Shown here one piece after another: positions 61,444 to 64,000 of a stretch of DNA of 64,000 nt; position 1 is the first letter of the stretch; each line of letters opens with the position of its first letter. Under the pieces are notes generated by a model. It ran no database searches, was not told where the DNA came from, and saw only the letters and a list, made by a program, of their open reading frames with translations. Made by a program: the position numbers and the translations under genes. The stretch lies in contig NZ_JBKQGY010000001.1 in the NCBI RefSeq assembly GCF_050487225.1, forward strand, positions 62,001 to 126,000. Direction: 5' to 3'. This DNA comes from Paenalcaligenes sp050487225. GTDB taxonomy: Bacteria; Pseudomonadota; Gammaproteobacteria; Burkholderiales; Burkholderiaceae_B.

Positions 61444-62440
61444 ACTCGTCGCTTCCTAAGCCGCCCAATGTGATTTGACCGCTCTCGGCCAGACGACGCG
61501 CCACTTCCACAATGGCTTTCTGCTCTTGTTCCACCTTGGACATACGTACAGGGCCTTGAGCATCCAGATCTTCGCGCAGCATATCGGCGGCGCGGTTGGA
61601 CATGTTTTTGAAGAATTTGTCGCGCAGCTCGTCGGTAGCACCTTTCAGTGCGATGGTCAGCGATGCAGTTTCTGTTTCTTTGAGGATGAGCTGGATGGCG
61701 GTGTCTTCAATGTCGGCCAAGTTATCGAAGACAAACATTTCTTCTACGATACGGTCGGTCAGATCATTATCAATACCACGCAAGCTCTTGATCACCGACT
61801 CTTCGTCGCTGGCGCTCAGGTAGTTCAGAATCTCAGCAGCAGTACGAGTACCACCCATTTTGCTGCGCTTAGCGCCTTGACCAGACAGCATGCCATTTAA
61901 CACTTCGGTTAATTCGTGCAGAGCATTAGGCTGTACACCACCAAAGGTTGCAACACGCAGAATGACGTCGTCACGTAAACGCTCAGGGAGTTCTGTCAGA
62001 ATATCGGCAGCACGATCACGCTCCAAATGTACCAAAATGGTGGCAATAATCTGAGGGTGTTCGTCGCTAATCAGTTCGGCAACGCTGTGGGCATCCAGCC
62101 AGTTCAGTGCATCTATCCCGCTGCTAACGCCATCGCCGGCCTCTAGGATATCTTCGATTAAGCCTGCGGCTCTGTCTGTACCTAGTGCTTTATTGAGTAC
62201 CGAACGAATGTACTCGTTGGAATCCAGCGTGACCGCCATAAACTGATCGGCTTCTTGTCTGAACTCTTCCAAAATAGAGTCCATGTCGGCACGGGTCAGT
62301 TGTTTTAGGCTAGCCATAGCGGAGCCCAGTTCCTGCACCTCTTTGGGATTCAGGAACTTGAACACTTCTGCGGCGGCATCTTCGCCTATGGCCATCATGA
62401 GGATGGCACTTTCTCTCAATTTATTATCCGCGCTTTTCAT
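61436..62440 (-). CDS. fliG: flagellar motor switch protein FliG
   Basis: FliG couples the MS ring to the C ring and generates torque. The 334-residue protein has N, middle (EHPQIIATILVHLERDRAADIL) and C domains, with the charged torque helix DELRDKFFKNMSNRAADMLREDL near residues 280-302. It overlaps fliF by 17 bases. Confidence 0.97.
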   Translation of the reverse strand: MKSADNKLRESAILMMAIGEDAAAEVFKFLNPKEVQELGSAMASLKQLTRADMDSILEEFRQEADQFMAVTLDSNEYIRSVLNKALGTDRAAGLIEDILEAGDGVSSGIDALNWLDAHSVAELISDEHPQIIATILVHLERDRAADILTELPERLRDDVILRVATFGGVQPNALHELTEVLNGMLSGQGAKRSKMGGTRTAAEILNYLSASDEESVIKSLRGIDNDLTDRIVEEMFVFDNLADIEDTAIQLILKETETASLTIALKGATDELRDKFFKNMSNRAADMLREDLDAQGPVRMSKVEQEQKAIVEVARRLAESGQITLGGLGSDEYV

Positions 62441-64000
62441 CTTTATTTTCTTTGCTCATCCAACTGCGCAATACCATGGCTACGGCTCGTGGGTCTTGCT
62501 CAGCCATAGAGCGTGCGGTGCTCAGGTTGTCTTCATAACGATTGATTTCAGTGGCTCGGTCTTGGGCCAATTGCTGGCGCTCCAAGTCTTGCTCTTGTTC
62601 GGCACGACGGGCTTCTGCTTGCGCAGAGGCTTGGATAAACCCTTGGATGATGGGGTTGACCACAATGCGCCAAAACACAAAGAACAGTACCGCTAACAAC
62701 AGATATTTAATGAGGGACATGCCTAGCTCTAGATAGTCGTTGTTTTTCCAGAAAGGAACAGAGGTATCGGGTACATCACTGAAACGGCTGTTTACTACGC
62801 TGATACTGTCGCCACGGTCTACAGAAAAGCCCACGGCTTGCTTAACAAGCTCACGAATGTTTTCTAATTCGTTTTCGTCTAAGGCCACCAGTTCGCCTTG
62901 GTCTAGGCGGTAGTTCACCACTACAGCAACTGACAAGCGTTTTAACTGACCATTGGGGCCTTTGATGTGGCTAATGGTGCGGTCTACTTCATAGTTGGTG
63001 GTAATGTCACGGCGCGCATTACCGGTAGCAGAGACCTCTCTGGCTTGCTCGTTTAAATTGCGCAAGCTGTTTTGCTGAGGGTCTTGTTGGGTTGCTGCTG
63101 TGGTGGCATCAGCAGCCGCTTCAGGCGTAATGATCGGGGCTACAGGATCAACTGGGGGCTGGTTACTGAGTGCGCCCGGTACACCTTCGGCAGGCAAGCT
63201 ATTGTTGTTGATGGAGGTGCTGCTTTGCTCGCTGCGTACAGCGGCTTCACCGGGGCGTTGGTTAGGTCGGTAGATTTCCGAGGTTTCTTCACGCTTGGCA
63301 AAATCCATGTCGGCACTGACCTGGGCTCGTACGTTGCCAGGGCCCAGAATAGGGTTCAGCAGCGTCAAAATGCGTTGTACAGAGCGGTGCTCAATATCGT
63401 TAACCAGATTTTGCTGTTGGCTATTCATGCCGCCTTCACCAGCAGGCATGGTCAGCAGTCTGCCGTTTTGGTCTACCACAGACACATTCTGAGCATTCAG
63501 GTTTGGCACACTAGAGGATACCAACCACGTGATGGCAGACACTTGGTCTTCGCCCAAATTGCGACCGGGGTACAGGCTTAATAGTACCGAGGCGGTGGGC
63601 TCTTGTCGGTCACGCACAAACAGCGTTTCCCGAGGGATTGCCAAATGCACACGAGCTTCTTGTACGGCGTGTAGAGCTTGAATAGAGTTGGCAAGCTCAC
63701 CTTCTAGTGCGCGTTGGTAGGTCACTTGCTCGGTGAATTGGCTGGCACCAAAACGAGATTGGTCTAACAGTTCAAAACCTACGTTGCCGGCTTTAGGCAG
63801 CCCTTGGCTGGCCAGTTGCATACGGGCCTCAGGTACTTGTGCCTGTGGCACCAGAATAGCGGTGCCGTTATCTGAGAACTGATAGGGAATATTGAGTTGC
63901 GTGAGTGCGTTCACAATGGCACCGCCATCGCGATCATCCAAATTAGAGAACAACACACTGTAGTCGGGTTTGCGAGCCCACATGGCTGCAACCGCAACCA
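62424..64000 (-). CDS. fliF: flagellar MS-ring protein FliF (N-terminus beyond window)
   Basis: FliF builds the inner-membrane MS ring. About 524 residues are visible and the frame runs off the right edge, so the first 20-40 residues with the first membrane helix are missing. An ATG at 63983 lies inside the expected helix and is not the start. Visible parts: ring-building motifs (PDYSVLFSNLDDRDGGAIVNAL, LASQGLPKAG), the variable Thr/Ala region, NYEVDRTISHIKGPNGQLKRLSVAVVVNYR, a second helix (LIKYLLLAVLFFVFWRIVV) and the FliG-binding tail AVAMVLRSWMSKEN. Confidence 0.97.
   Translation of the reverse strand, partial: VAVAAMWARKPDYSVLFSNLDDRDGGAIVNALTQLNIPYQFSDNGTAILVPQAQVPEARMQLASQGLPKAGNVGFELLDQSRFGASQFTEQVTYQRALEGELANSIQALHAVQEARVHLAIPRETLFVRDRQEPTASVLLSLYPGRNLGEDQVSAITWLVSSSVPNLNAQNVSVVDQNGRLLTMPAGEGGMNSQQQNLVNDIEHRSVQRILTLLNPILGPGNVRAQVSADMDFAKREETSEIYRPNQRPGEAAVRSEQSSTSINNNSLPAEGVPGALSNQPPVDPVAPIITPEAAADATTAATQQDPQQNSLRNLNEQAREVSATGNARRDITTNYEVDRTISHIKGPNGQLKRLSVAVVVNYRLDQGELVALDENELENIRELVKQAVGFSVDRGDSISVVNSRFSDVPDTSVPFWKNNDYLELGMSLIKYLLLAVLFFVFWRIVVNPIIQGFIQASAQAEARRAEQEQDLERQQLAQDRATEINRYEDNLSTARSMAEQDPRAVAMVLRSWMSKENKDEKRG

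Overview
The window is one contiguous piece of a beta-proteobacterial chromosome. G+C is about half by eye. The organism is most likely a motile member of the Alcaligenaceae: it has the FlhDC master regulator, a Bordetella-like order of flagellar and chemotaxis genes, a TarH-type receptor beside cheAW, and a very long FlhF. The genus cannot be fixed from sequence reading alone.

Bases 1-19500 are accessory metabolism, transport and resistance. The left edge holds the 3' end of a TRAP-type solute-binding protein gene. A small catabolic operon follows (alpha/beta hydrolase, aspartate-dehydrogenase-like enzyme, short-chain dehydrogenase, TetR regulator). Next come a divergent AraC regulator and EamA exporter, a tRNA-Asn, and a MarR-controlled tripartite EmrAB/NodT-type drug efflux operon read leftwards with two matching candidate MarR operators. 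The rest is a second EamA permease, a SirB-like membrane protein, a two-gene YeeE/YedE sulfur-transport pair, a divergent MerR-family regulator (CadR type) and P1B heavy-metal ATPase with a textbook 19-bp-spacer MerR promoter, a SulP/STAS anion permease, and glpK with a TM2-domain gene.

Bases 19500-50200 are the motility regulon. A 568-base gene-free leader precedes flhDC. Then follow motAB, cheAW, a chemoreceptor gene, cheR, cheB, cheY and cheZ, and flhB, flhA and flhF. flgN, flgM and flgA are read leftwards; flgBCDEFGHIJ, flgKL, a second chemoreceptor gene and a small lipoprotein gene are read rightwards. I found two good sigma-28 (FliA) promoter candidates, before flgM and before flgK. Both have TAAA, exactly 15 bases, then a CCGTTA-containing -10.

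Bases 50380-53000 hold an insertion between the two halves of the flagellar locus: a cyclic-nucleotide-binding/CBS/DUF294 protein and a DEDDh 3'-5' exonuclease. Bases 53000-64000 are the second flagellar block, all leftwards: fliF (cut by the window edge), fliG, fliH, fliI, fliJ and fliK, then fliL, fliM, fliN, fliO, fliP, fliQ and fliR. Together the window encodes the basal body, rod, hook, export gate, C-ring and motor plus a full Che pathway. The genes for FliA, FlhG, FliC, FliD, FliS and FliE are not inside it. I found no phage, transposon, CRISPR array or clearly undescribed defence or biosynthetic system. The most unusual items are the FlhF extension and its altered G3 motif, the DUF294 protein with a broken nucleotidyltransferase motif, and several cis-regulatory elements.
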